This document shows positions 29,171-37,890 of a stretch of DNA of 64,000 nucleotides, piece after piece; position 1 is the first letter of the stretch, and the number at the start of each line of letters is the position of its first letter. The position numbers and the translations under genes are program-made. The notes under the pieces were generated by a model. It did not search any database and was not told the DNA's origin. It saw nothing but the letters and a program-made list of their open reading frames with translations. This DNA is from Wolbachia endosymbiont (group B) of Protocalliphora azurea (GTDB lineage: Bacteria; Pseudomonadota; Alphaproteobacteria; Rickettsiales; Anaplasmataceae). The DNA lies in NCBI RefSeq assembly GCF_947251865.1, contig NZ_OX366394.1, forward strand, positions 1,116,001 to 1,180,000, in the 5' to 3' direction.

Positions 29171-30315
29171 AACAACTGATTTGTCAGATTAAGTCTGAAT
29201 TTTAAATAGTTAAGTAACGTTGTGTTTTTGAATTGACTTTAATCTTTGATCATGCTTGTAATTTTGCATGACAAAAGGCTCCTTTGACGGAATGTAATTT
29301 TTTTGCACTTCACTTAAACAAGGAATTGTACTTTCTAGCTCTTTATATTTTTCCCATGGAGTTTTCCCTTGAAGAGAGCTATGAGGACGTTGTCTATTAT
29401 AATGGTTTTCCCAATCTCTGAGTTTAATTTGTAGGTCAGGATCCTTGATGTTAACACTACTGTAAAATTCATCTAAATCTGTACGCTGAGCTCTTTCCAC
29501 TTTACCGTTTAAATGCGGGGAAAATGGCTTGATAGGACGAAATTTGATTTTCCATTTTTTCAAATATTCTTGCACCCCATAAGCAAAAAATTCCTGTCCT
29601 CTATCGGTTTGAATTCTTTGACAATGAAATGGCATTTTTTCTCTTAGTTGTTCAAGAAAATCTAGAGTGTTTTCTGCAGTACGTCTTGGGTACAATGTAA
29701 CAACTTTATAACGTGTACAATCATCTATAGCGGTATACTGATAAAGTCCAGAAGCTATTTTGCATACATCCATCTGTATACGTTCTCCTGGTACTTTACA
29801 GTTGTAACGCTTTATTTGTTTGCGGTAATGACGTTTAATACGTAAAAGACTTACATCATATTTTTTGAAAACTTTGTGTATAGTAGCCAATGAAAAAGAG
29901 AGATCATGTAAACGTTTCAATTCAGTTTGAATACGTCTTGCTCCTAATTTTCTAGTTTTTCTTAAGTGGAGAATAAGTTGATCACTAGATATATTGGTTT
30001 TTTGTAAAGGTGAGGTTTTAGGCCTGCTACTAAGATTTTCTAATCCTTTTTCACCAAACTCCTTGTAACGTTTACACCATTTGCGTAAGGTAAAGCGTGA
30101 AATATTATAGTGCTGACATACTCTTCCTGCATGACCTAATTTTTTATATAGGTTTACCCAATTCAGGCGTAGCTTAACTTTAGAGTCCATTTACTTGCGG
30201 CTTTTATTGTTGATATACTTCCCACCATAATTGTAATAAGGTATATAAACTATCACAAGTACAAATTTCTATTTGATCTTACATTTTTATTGTAATAACC
30301 TATATGAATCACACA
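29150..30315 (-). mobile_element. IS481-type element, copy 1 (1166 bp)
   Basis: Bounded by inverted repeats that begin tgtgtgattcatataggt at both ends. It is the same length (1166 bp) as the inverted copy at 34743-35908. I found no matching direct repeat at its two flanks. The right end is fused to the broken tail protein I gene and the left end to the 5' end of the two-helix membrane protein. Confidence 0.88.
29210..30190 (-). CDS. IS481 family transposase
   Basis: 326 residues. An N-terminal HTH region (LGHAGRVCQHYNISRFTLRKW) is followed by an rve-type integrase core with Asp141 (IQMDVCKI), Asp196 (QTDRGQEF) and Glu232 (GKVERAQRTD), and then the family C-terminal block NRQRPHSSLQGKTPWE. 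It is full length and identical in predicted protein to the other copy. It catalyses DNA strand transfer of the IS. Confidence 0.93.
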   Translation of the reverse strand: MDSKVKLRLNWVNLYKKLGHAGRVCQHYNISRFTLRKWCKRYKEFGEKGLENLSSRPKTSPLQKTNISSDQLILHLRKTRKLGARRIQTELKRLHDLSFSLATIHKVFKKYDVSLLRIKRHYRKQIKRYNCKVPGERIQMDVCKIASGLYQYTAIDDCTRYKVVTLYPRRTAENTLDFLEQLREKMPFHCQRIQTDRGQEFFAYGVQEYLKKWKIKFRPIKPFSPHLNGKVERAQRTDLDEFYSSVNIKDPDLQIKLRDWENHYNRQRPHSSLQGKTPWEKYKELESTIPCLSEVQKNYIPSKEPFVMQNYKHDQRLKSIQKHNVT

Positions 30316-31250
30316 GCTAAACCTTTCTAAAATTGGCTTGTGTTTTAAATTCCAACGTTGCCCTGAAAGTTTATCGTTTCCCAATACAAATTTATTTCCT
30401 TCTTCTTCTATGCTATCAACCGGAAAGCACGCATTTGTTTCTCCTAAGTTCCAACTGTCCGATAATATAACTTGCGCTTTCGCAAACTTTATTTCTGGTA
30501 ATAAGCTCTGTGGTAGTGGATATAGTGCTTTTAAATTGTACCACTGATGATTTCTTTCATAAATGCCTTTATAATCCCTTGTGTGAGGTTCTGTTTCCCC
30601 AAGTACTGCTACATCTAAGCGATATATGTCATTACTAAATGCTTGCTCATAATGGTTACGTAGATAACTCTCTATAACCTTAATTGATGTACCACTAAAC
30701 CAAAAAAATTTACTCTTCCAAACGATAATACTGGTCCATCTTTTTCAATTTTTATCCCTGAGTAATCCGATAACAAATTTCCAAAAAAGCTTTCATCTAA
30801 TATAAACCTATCAACGTTATAGTGATCATTGAAAATCCTCATTAGCCGCGATCTTGCTGGTAACGATAGTTTTGCAAGTTCTACTACTGCATCTACAAAA
30901 AAGTCATTTGGAACATCTTTTATTCCTATCTGTAATTCAAAAAAGTGCTTGCCAGATGGCTCCTCAATAATTGTAATATCTTCTATATTCGCCCACTTTA
31001 GTGCTATTTTGAGTGATGCTGGAGTTCCTCTCAGTCTTTGAAATTTTACTCCTTCTACTACGGCTTTTCTTTTATCCTTTATCCAACGTAGAATTTCCCC
31101 CAATTCATATTCCTCAATCAACCACGGCAGTATTTCATCTTTAAGACTAAATTTAAATTCCCTGATGCAACTTGGATTAACTTTGTAGTCGATTGCTTCT
31201 ACTAGCACTTTTTCTTGCTTTGTTGCGTTTGGCGGTAATAAACTTTTCAT
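30316..31250 (-). pseudogene. Phage WO tail protein I (gpI-like), frameshifted and IS-truncated
   Basis: The start MKSLLPPNATKQEKVLVEA and the block LRGTPASLKIALKWA with LPARSRLMRIF match P2 gpI-type baseplate proteins. The first frame ends at 30672 after ...GRVNFFGLVVHQ. Past a run of seven T (coding strand, 30712-30718) another frame continues without stops as FFWFSGTSIKVIESYLRNHY and onward to ...GQRWNLKHKPILERF, where the IS481 end begins. A one-base change in the homopolymer therefore broke the gene, and the IS removed its 3' end. gpI helps form the baseplate wedge; this copy should be dead. It lies downstream of the gpJ gene, as in P2-like phages. Confidence 0.8.
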
Positions 31251-31354
31251 TTGCTTTTTCTTGCTCTAACTCTTTTGCTTATATGATACATAAGTAAACA
31301 AGAGATAGTTCTGACCTTGGTACGGAAATTTCCTCATTAAAAGTGTATCTGTTA

Positions 31355-32104
31355 CTAAATTTGCTTAACGTAAAAACTGCTTGCCGTTACATTAGACATA
31401 CTACTTCCAGGCTCATTGAGAGATACTCTGTTTTTTTTATTATCTTCTATTCTATGATTTCTACCACCGAGAGATACAATACCTTTGTTGGCAATGCAAA
31501 TTATCATATCACCATCAGATTTTGTGAATATCTCTTTCTCCTCGCTTCTAGTATAGTTATGGCTATCATGCAACGCTTTTGCAATACTGTAAATGAGCTT
31601 CATATCACCATATGATACTTTTTCAATGCCAGCTCGTGTCAATGCTTTTAGGTCTGAACATATCCTGCTTGCAATTTGGTTAATAATAGCTTTTCTGCCA
31701 TGCAACCCTCTTTGAATTTCCACAATATCAATCTCAATAATAGCTGTTCTGTCTTCCTTACTAAGCTTGATGTTGGGATGTTCTCTTTGCAGATCGTCAA
31801 TTTCTTTCTGCTTCAGTTTACTTGAAAAGCACCTGGGTATTGAAAACGCAACAAATCCAGATCCAACTTTCAAGATCTTCATGCCCAACTCTGCACTGCT
31901 TCTTAACATTTCTGCGTGTAAACAAACCCTTGGATGGCCATCCACCACTTCTTTTAATGCAACTCTTGCATCTCTTTTAACCTTATCTGATGAATTACAC
32001 CAATTACATGGATTAAACACATAAACTATTGCATGTAATGGCAAAAGTAGTGCTCTGCCTACAGCCCCGCAAAAGTTTGCATTTGATTGTTGTTCCTGTG
32101 CCAT
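31355..32104 (-). CDS. Hypothetical protein inserted between gpJ and gpI genes
   Basis: 249 residues with no family I recognise. A hydrophobic, Cys-containing stretch (ALLLPLHAIVYVFNPCNWC) lies at about residues 18-36, and the remainder is soluble and mixed alpha/beta in character. It has its own spacing (about 100 bp to the gpI-like gene, 160 bp to the gpJ gene) rather than the tight packing of phage structural genes, so it looks like a moron (an added cargo gene) in the WO baseplate block. Confidence 0.65.
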   Translation of the reverse strand: MAQEQQSNANFCGAVGRALLLPLHAIVYVFNPCNWCNSSDKVKRDARVALKEVVDGHPRVCLHAEMLRSSAELGMKILKVGSGFVAFSIPRCFSSKLKQKEIDDLQREHPNIKLSKEDRTAIIEIDIVEIQRGLHGRKAIINQIASRICSDLKALTRAGIEKVSYGDMKLIYSIAKALHDSHNYTRSEEKEIFTKSDGDMIICIANKGIVSLGGRNHRIEDNKKNRVSLNEPGSSMSNVTASSFYVKQI

Positions 32105-32266
32105 TAAAATACCCCCTAATGTTACCTATTTAAGTTTTGTATCCTCCACACATACAATATAATCTGAGGTAATATCGTGTCAATTGATTTACTGCTAATG
32201 TAATATATTCAAAAATATTATGAACTTCTTAAAAGTGCTTGCTAGTAAAAGAATACGTTTCAAATC

Positions 32267-33058
32267 CTATATTTCCTCTAATTTAACATGACTAAGAACT
32301 GCACACTCATTACCTAGCACCATAACATTCTCTCTTGGCTCGATTAATTCTACGTTTTCTACACCCTCTACAAATAAATTTGCTATTATCCAAGATTTTG
32401 TAACATTCCATCCCAATCTTTTGCTTGCTTCAAACTTCTTGATGAACTGCTTCTTGATTTCCTCCTTTGATATCACAGGACTTATGCTCATTCTGCTGTG
32501 AATATCTATTTCCGTAATATTGCAACCAACTACTGTTACTGTATCTGTTAAAACCCTTATATCATCTCTAGTAACCTGCTTTTTTACAATTTCTAGTAGC
32601 TCTTCTGACAATATGCCAGTTTGTGTTGATAAGATTGAAATTTGTACTTTTCCTGGTATAGGTGATTCTACTAGTGCATCTTTTACTCTACTATCTGCTG
32701 ACAGTGCATGATATTTATAATATTCCTTACTTCCTCCTGTTGACCAACCTGCTATTTTTGCTTTTACCCTCTTTCTAAATCTTTCATCCTCTTCTTCTTT
32801 TTCTCTCTCTACTCCATAAAATTCAGCCAAATTATCAAGATCTTCTCCCTTTGCAAATTTCAGTAAATTACTCTTTACTGCTTCGTTCATCCTTTGTCTG
32901 AGCAAAAGTTCTCGCCATGCTGCTACCTCCAGAATCTTTATCGCTGGATCACTTTCCACCAATCCTGTAAAGCTTGCATCCCGACTCACTAACTCTTCTT
33001 TCATTCTGAAAAATATTTCCTCAAAGTTCAGTGGTTCGATAATATTTGGCTGCTGCAT
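32267..33058 (-). CDS. Phage WO baseplate assembly protein J (gpJ-like)
   Basis: 263 residues of the Baseplate_J family. The N-terminal region ends in AAWRELLLRQRMNEAVKSNLL followed by LAEFYGVEREKEEEDERFR, the usual J signature. The central part SPIPGKVQISILS is the conserved beta region. The protein forms the baseplate wedge with gpW and gpI in contractile tails. Its start lies 2 bp from the gpW-like stop, as in P2-like operons. Length is normal for a WO copy and the frame is intact. Confidence 0.88.
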   Translation of the reverse strand: MQQPNIIEPLNFEEIFFRMKEELVSRDASFTGLVESDPAIKILEVAAWRELLLRQRMNEAVKSNLLKFAKGEDLDNLAEFYGVEREKEEEDERFRKRVKAKIAGWSTGGSKEYYKYHALSADSRVKDALVESPIPGKVQISILSTQTGILSEELLEIVKKQVTRDDIRVLTDTVTVVGCNITEIDIHSRMSISPVISKEEIKKQFIKKFEASKRLGWNVTKSWIIANLFVEGVENVELIEPRENVMVLGNECAVLSHVKLEEI

Positions 33059-33060
33059 TT

Positions 33061-33438
33061 TTAAACAACTACTCCATTAATATTTATGAACTTACCTTCT
33101 GAAAGATAGACACCTTCTAAATTCAATGTTACTCTCCCTTCTTTTACTTCTGTTATCTTCACTTTCTCTAATTTAAACCTTCTCTCCCATTTTTCCAAAG
33201 CTTCTGCAGTTGCTGCATATATCTCAAGTGTTAAATCTCTATTTATTGGCTTATCCACCAATTCAAATAATCTTGACCCATAATCTCTCCTCATTATTCT
33301 ACTGTTAATAGGAGTGGTCAGTATATCAATTATCGATTGCTTTAAGTGCTCTATTCCCTCTAATTCTTTCCCTGTTTTAGCATCCATTCCTTTCATATAT
33401 TTTTCATGGATTTGACTTAATACTTGCATGTTTTTCAC
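33061..33438 (-). CDS. Phage WO baseplate protein W (gpW/gp25-like)
   Basis: 125 residues of the GPW_gp25 family. The conserved core LKQSIIDILTTPINSRIMRR then DYGSRLFELVDKP is diagnostic, and the segment AYAATAEALEKWERRF-like (here IYAATAEALEKWERRF) follows. gp25/gpW contributes lysozyme-fold sheath initiation at the baseplate. The annotated ATG at 33438 overlaps the upstream nuclease-like gene by 35 bp; a second Met at 33429 is equally possible. It is followed at once by the gpJ-like gene. Confidence 0.88.
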   Translation of the reverse strand: MKNMQVLSQIHEKYMKGMDAKTGKELEGIEHLKQSIIDILTTPINSRIMRRDYGSRLFELVDKPINRDLTLEIYAATAEALEKWERRFKLEKVKITEVKEGRVTLNLEGVYLSEGKFININGVVV

Positions 33439-34507
33439 GTGCTATAGAAATAGCCTTTCTCAACTTCTTTTCAAGAATTTCTTTAGAAGGAAGCTGTGTT
33501 AAATACTGTGCAACATGAATATTAGAGCCTTCGAGTTCAAGATATTCTATATCCTCTTGATCCTTATCAGCACATAAAATAATCCCTAACGGTTTTTCTT
33601 CACCTGCTTTTCGTTCATTTTTATCTAACCAATTTAAATACCATTCCATCTGTCCTTTATAGGCTGGTTCAAAGCGACCTATTTTTAGTTCTATTGCTAT
33701 AAGGCGTTTTAATCCTCTGTGAAAAAATAGCAGGTCCAAATACCTGTCAGTTGTTTTAGTACTCATCCTTTTTTGACGTGTTACAAAACAAAAATCATTT
33801 CCAAACTCTTGTAAAAATTTTGTCAATTCATCCAAGATTGTATTTTCTAGATCAGTCTCACTATAACTTGATGGCAATTCCATGAAGCTAAGGAAGTATG
33901 GGTCATGAAAAATGAATTCTGGTGCTAACATATTTTCTTCACGTAAATTTTTTATACTCCTTCTTATGAAATCTTCAGGTTTTTTTGCTAGTGCTGTACG
34001 TTCATACAACATAGTATCGATTTTACTACGTAGTGCCCTAACACTCCACCTTTCAATACGACACATTTCTATATAATAATTACGCTTCAGCTCATCAGAA
34101 ATTGCAATAATTTCTACAAAATGTGACCAACTCAATTGTTGTGACAGTGTCGCGACAATCTCTTGATCAGGAAAGAATTTAGAAAATTGTACCATACGAA
34201 ATAATGACGCTCTATCAAATCCACGTCCATATTTAATCTGAAGTTCTTTTGCAAGTTGAGAGATGATTTGCTTCCCATAATCTGCACGTTTGTGCTTTAG
34301 GATATCTTGATCAATTCTGGAGCCAATTTCCCAGTTTAACAATACTAGAGTAGAGTTGAATTGAACAGAAAGATAATTCTTTGCTCTATCTATTAAATCA
34401 CTAATGTCTCCTAATAGGCTAGTAGTTATACCCATGTTCATAACCTTACTTTTGGTAAGTATAACAGATGGTTTATTTTTATCCTGAAAAAACATTATTA
34501 CTTCCAC
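33404..34507 (-). CDS. DUF1016/YhcG-type PD-(D/E)XK nuclease-domain protein
   Basis: Up to 367 residues; GTG 34507, ATG 34495 and ATG 34441 are possible starts. The N-terminal DUF1016_N block is seen as NWEIGSRIDQDIL, YGKQIISQLAKELQIKYGRG and LSWSHFVEI. The C-terminal nuclease-like domain shows DLLFFHRGLKRLIAIELKIG, with Asp and E-x-K in PD-(D/E)XK spacing, then KGQMEWYLNWLDKNE. Such proteins are common in Wolbachia and WO phages and are suspected DNA-processing or anti-element functions; the true role is unknown. It sits between the PAAR and gpW genes, overlapping both, so it is cargo inserted into the structural operon yet packed as part of it. Confidence 0.82.
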   Translation of the reverse strand: MEVIMFFQDKNKPSVILTKSKVMNMGITTSLLGDISDLIDRAKNYLSVQFNSTLVLLNWEIGSRIDQDILKHKRADYGKQIISQLAKELQIKYGRGFDRASLFRMVQFSKFFPDQEIVATLSQQLSWSHFVEIIAISDELKRNYYIEMCRIERWSVRALRSKIDTMLYERTALAKKPEDFIRRSIKNLREENMLAPEFIFHDPYFLSFMELPSSYSETDLENTILDELTKFLQEFGNDFCFVTRQKRMSTKTTDRYLDLLFFHRGLKRLIAIELKIGRFEPAYKGQMEWYLNWLDKNERKAGEEKPLGIILCADKDQEDIEYLELEGSNIHVAQYLTQLPSKEILEKKLRKAISIAREKHASIKSNP

Positions 34508-34736
34508 TTATTACCTTGAAACCACAAGATACTGAATCCCCAACTCTTCCCACTCCAAACCCATTTGCAAACACTGTTTTTGATCCTTCAGTTAATACTC
34601 TACCTTCTGTAAAATTATCTCCTTTCCGGCAAACTGGCTTACCATTTACAAAAACATTGTTACTGCCACTAACGCAAAAATGTAGTGTTGCTTCTGCACA
34701 ATAATCTCCTACTCGCACAACCGATTTATTCATCAA
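34479..34736 (-). CDS. PAAR-like spike-tip protein of phage WO
   Basis: About 84 residues from ATG 34733. The paired PAAR-like beta repeats are visible: RVGDYC...ATLHFCVSGSNNVFVNGKPVCRKGD, then SKTVFANGFGVGRVGDSVSCG (these blocks are split by a short linker). PAAR proteins cap the spike of contractile tails. The IS481 copy 2 ends six to nine bases upstream of the start, and no Shine-Dalgarno sequence remains, so translation has probably been weakened and the gene is cut off from its upstream spike genes. Confidence 0.8.
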   Translation of the reverse strand: MMNKSVVRVGDYCAEATLHFCVSGSNNVFVNGKPVCRKGDNFTEGRVLTEGSKTVFANGFGVGRVGDSVSCGFKVISGSNNVFSG

Positions 34737-34742
34737 TTAAGG

Positions 34743-35908
34743 TGTGTGATTCATATAGGTTATTACAATAAAAATGTAAGATCAAATAGAAATTTGTACT
34801 TGTGATAGTTTATATACCTTATTACAATTATGGTGGGAAGTATATCAACAATAAAAGCCGCAAGTAAATGGACTCTAAAGTTAAGCTACGCCTGAATTGG
34901 GTAAACCTATATAAAAAATTAGGTCATGCAGGAAGAGTATGTCAGCACTATAATATTTCACGCTTTACCTTACGCAAATGGTGTAAACGTTACAAGGAGT
35001 TTGGTGAAAAAGGATTAGAAAATCTTAGTAGCAGGCCTAAAACCTCACCTTTACAAAAAACCAATATATCTAGTGATCAACTTATTCTCCACTTAAGAAA
35101 AACTAGAAAATTAGGAGCAAGACGTATTCAAACTGAATTGAAACGTTTACATGATCTCTCTTTTTCATTGGCTACTATACACAAAGTTTTCAAAAAATAT
35201 GATGTAAGTCTTTTACGTATTAAACGTCATTACCGCAAACAAATAAAGCGTTACAACTGTAAAGTACCAGGAGAACGTATACAGATGGATGTATGCAAAA
35301 TAGCTTCTGGACTTTATCAGTATACCGCTATAGATGATTGTACACGTTATAAAGTTGTTACATTGTACCCAAGACGTACTGCAGAAAACACTCTAGATTT
35401 TCTTGAACAACTAAGAGAAAAAATGCCATTTCATTGTCAAAGAATTCAAACCGATAGAGGACAGGAATTTTTTGCTTATGGGGTGCAAGAATATTTGAAA
35501 AAATGGAAAATCAAATTTCGTCCTATCAAGCCATTTTCCCCGCATTTAAACGGTAAAGTGGAAAGAGCTCAGCGTACAGATTTAGATGAATTTTACAGTA
35601 GTGTTAACATCAAGGATCCTGACCTACAAATTAAACTCAGAGATTGGGAAAACCATTATAATAGACAACGTCCTCATAGCTCTCTTCAAGGGAAAACTCC
35701 ATGGGAAAAATATAAAGAGCTAGAAAGTACAATTCCTTGTTTAAGTGAAGTGCAAAAAAATTACATTCCGTCAAAGGAGCCTTTTGTCATGCAAAATTAC
35801 AAGCATGATCAAAGATTAAAGTCAATTCAAAAACACAACGTTACTTAACTATTTAAAATTCAGACTTAATCTGACAAATCAGTTGTTATGACCTATATGA
35901 ATCACACA
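34743..35908 (+). mobile_element. IS481-type element, copy 2 (1166 bp)
   Basis: Same 1166-bp element as at 29150-30315 but in the opposite orientation. Its inverted repeats begin tgtgtgattcatataggt. With copy 1 it brackets the 4.4-kb WO baseplate fragment. No direct repeat is visible at its flanks (...aattaagg on the left, cttattg... on the right). Confidence 0.88.
34868..35848 (+). CDS. IS481 family transposase
   Basis: Second full-length 326-residue copy, identical in predicted protein to the first, with Asp141, Asp196 and Glu232 all present. The start ATG follows about 125 bp of IS leader. The identity implies a recent duplication or gene conversion between the two copies. Confidence 0.93.
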   Translation: MDSKVKLRLNWVNLYKKLGHAGRVCQHYNISRFTLRKWCKRYKEFGEKGLENLSSRPKTSPLQKTNISSDQLILHLRKTRKLGARRIQTELKRLHDLSFSLATIHKVFKKYDVSLLRIKRHYRKQIKRYNCKVPGERIQMDVCKIASGLYQYTAIDDCTRYKVVTLYPRRTAENTLDFLEQLREKMPFHCQRIQTDRGQEFFAYGVQEYLKKWKIKFRPIKPFSPHLNGKVERAQRTDLDEFYSSVNIKDPDLQIKLRDWENHYNRQRPHSSLQGKTPWEKYKELESTIPCLSEVQKNYIPSKEPFVMQNYKHDQRLKSIQKHNVT

Positions 35909-35978
35909 CTTATTGTTTTCTGCTGCACGAGATGAAACATGTGAAAACCAAGATTTAGTGTATTTTTAATCATGAAAG

Positions 35979-36016
35979 GGGTTTTATGGGCAAAATTTAA
36001 AAAACCCATAAAACCC
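35979..36016. terminator. Strong hairpin beyond pyrE
   Basis: A perfect 12-bp stem (gggttttatggg, 35979-35990, and its complement, 36005-36016) with a 14-base loop. It lies 35 bp beyond the pyrE stop codon, between core genes and the prophage/IS block. No clear U-run follows in either direction, so it may be a weak terminator, an mRNA-end stabiliser or a relic. Confidence 0.4.
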
Positions 36017-36050
36017 TTAGCTAAACCAAGAGAAAATATACTATATAGAA

Positions 36051-36641
36051 TTACTTTGTTAAATATTCTCTACTCCCAGGTTTCGTTATGGGTAATTGTT
36101 TTAACTCACTTGGCAGTTCTTTCTCGCTATAGTTTTGAATGTTCAGTTCAATCAAAGATATAATAGAAAAAGGTAGTTTTGTTTCACTACTTCTCTTTAT
36201 CAAAGAAGCTTCAACAACAACTTTACCTCCCTTCTCTTCTGCACATTTTACTGCTTCAAGTGAAGATTTACCTGTGGTAATCACATCTTCAATTAGTAAT
36301 ATCTTCTCACCTTGTTTAATCTCAAATCCACGGCGTAATTCAAATTTACCATTAACACGTTCGCAAAATATTGTTCGGATTCCAAGCTGTCTACCAATCT
36401 CATAACCCACAATTATTCCACCAATCGCAGGAGATAGTATTAAATCTATGGGTTCAATAAGCTCTTTTCTTATTTTATTCGCCAATAGCTCACAAACGTT
36501 CATTGCTCTGCTTGGATTTTCAAAAATTTTAGCGCATTGTATGTAAGTGTTGCTGTGCAGCCCTGACGAGAGTACAAAATGTCCGTGCAAAATCGCACCA
36601 GCCTCTTCAAATTCTTTTATTATTGTATTATCTAATATCAT
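36051..36641 (-). CDS. pyrE: Orotate phosphoribosyltransferase
   Basis: 196 residues. It converts orotate and PRPP to orotidine 5'-phosphate in UMP synthesis, in the cytoplasm. The PRPP-binding motif LLIEDVITTGKS and the upstream block LILSPAIGGIIVGYEIGRQLG are clear, and the length is that of bacterial PyrE. Its ATG overlaps the TGA of the symporter gene by four bases (ATGA), so translation is probably coupled. It is the last gene of the hemC-murB-symporter-pyrE run, next to the IS481-bounded prophage fragment. Confidence 0.93.
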   Translation of the reverse strand: MILDNTIIKEFEEAGAILHGHFVLSSGLHSNTYIQCAKIFENPSRAMNVCELLANKIRKELIEPIDLILSPAIGGIIVGYEIGRQLGIRTIFCERVNGKFELRRGFEIKQGEKILLIEDVITTGKSSLEAVKCAEEKGGKVVVEASLIKRSSETKLPFSIISLIELNIQNYSEKELPSELKQLPITKPGSREYLTK

Positions 36642-37822
36642 TCTTGAGTTTGAAATTCTTTATTAATTATCTGCGTTATACAGATATCAGACCACACATT
36701 TATTGCAGTTTCAAACATATCAATGATTGTATAAATAGGCAAAATCAATCCCATAATGTACAAAGGAACATTCATTGATACCAAATAACTAGTTGCCATA
36801 AAATAGCACCCCATCGGCACTCCAGCGTTACCAATTGCAGCTCCTGTAGCTAAAAAAATCCATATGAACATCTCACTTAAGGAAAATGTGTGCCCATTCA
36901 TCTCTGCAACAAACATCACTGTAATCAAAATAAATGCAGCACACGCATTCATATTGATAGTTGTACATATTGGTAGAATAAAAGATGACAATTTCTTTGG
37001 CACTTTTAGCTGATTTTGCACACAGTCTATGGTTGTAGGCAGCGTTGCACTAGATGATTTAGAAAAAAACGCAAGTGTAAGTGCTGGCATAACACCTTTC
37101 ATCGTTTGAATTGGTGATATACCTTTATACCACATGAGTAGTGGCAAAATCACAAATGCTTGCACGAAATTTGCAGACATTATGCAAGCAAAATACCAAA
37201 AAAGACTATGGAATTCGCTGCCACCTTTTAACTCGTATAAAAAACATGTGATAAAAGACCATACAGCAAGAGGAATAAACTTTAACAACCCTTGAGCAAT
37301 TTTAAGAAGTGTATCAAACAGTGCAGAGAATATTTGGTGTAATATATCCTGTTTTTCTTTTGAGAGCGAAATAATAGCTCCACCCATCAAAAAAGCAATC
37401 AATATGCTGCCAATAACGTTATTTTCAAGAAAAACTTGCACAAAATTTGATGGAATGAGTGATTTTAAGTATGAGAAGTAATTGTGGTTGCTGTCACTCA
37501 CACTTTCTATTGTGTTACTTATGAAATTTTTTCTTACTGGATCTATGAATAAATAGAAAGATAGCGCAACAAATGCAGCTATAATGGTTGTAAGCAGCGT
37601 ATAAAACAGCGTCTTCTTAAGTAATACTTTAATTTCAATTGAGTCTTTAAGCCCTGAAATTGTGGATACGATAGATAGAAAAACCAAAGGTAAACTGATT
37701 AATTTCAACAAACTGATGAATATATCACTAAATAGCTTTGCTACTTCAAATATCACTTCATTATTTAAATAGTAAGCGACAACTGCAAACAGTATAGAAA
37801 AGAATATTGCAAGTTTGCGCAT
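36638..37822 (-). CDS. Dicarboxylate/amino acid:cation symporter (DAACS, GltP-like)
   Basis: 394 residues with about eight hydrophobic segments, an integral inner-membrane carrier of the DAACS (SDF) family that imports glutamate, aspartate or C4-dicarboxylates with H+ or Na+. The family signature regions are visible: serine-rich AFFSKSSSATLPTTIDCV and the C-terminal GAAIGNAGVPMGCYFMATSY. Wolbachia relies on imported amino acids and dicarboxylates as carbon sources, which fits. It sits 68 bp after murB and overlaps pyrE. Exact substrate cannot be read from sequence. Confidence 0.88.
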   Translation of the reverse strand: MRKLAIFFSILFAVVAYYLNNEVIFEVAKLFSDIFISLLKLISLPLVFLSIVSTISGLKDSIEIKVLLKKTLFYTLLTTIIAAFVALSFYLFIDPVRKNFISNTIESVSDSNHNYFSYLKSLIPSNFVQVFLENNVIGSILIAFLMGGAIISLSKEKQDILHQIFSALFDTLLKIAQGLLKFIPLAVWSFITCFLYELKGGSEFHSLFWYFACIMSANFVQAFVILPLLMWYKGISPIQTMKGVMPALTLAFFSKSSSATLPTTIDCVQNQLKVPKKLSSFILPICTTINMNACAAFILITVMFVAEMNGHTFSLSEMFIWIFLATGAAIGNAGVPMGCYFMATSYLVSMNVPLYIMGLILPIYTIIDMFETAINVWSDICITQIINKEFQTQE

Positions 37823-37890
37823 TGAAAATAAAACCTCAAAATAATATTATACAATAATTTTTGGAATTAGGTTAAGATAATCAGCAGCAG

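Noticed and set aside
29140..30325. Target-site duplications at the two IS481 copies
   Set aside because: Flanks compared directly and in the exchanged (inversion) pairing show no convincing direct repeat of 4 or more bases.
35972..36163. 63-codon plus-strand frame over the pyrE end
   Set aside because: It runs through the hairpin and antisense to pyrE; no ribosome site or family.
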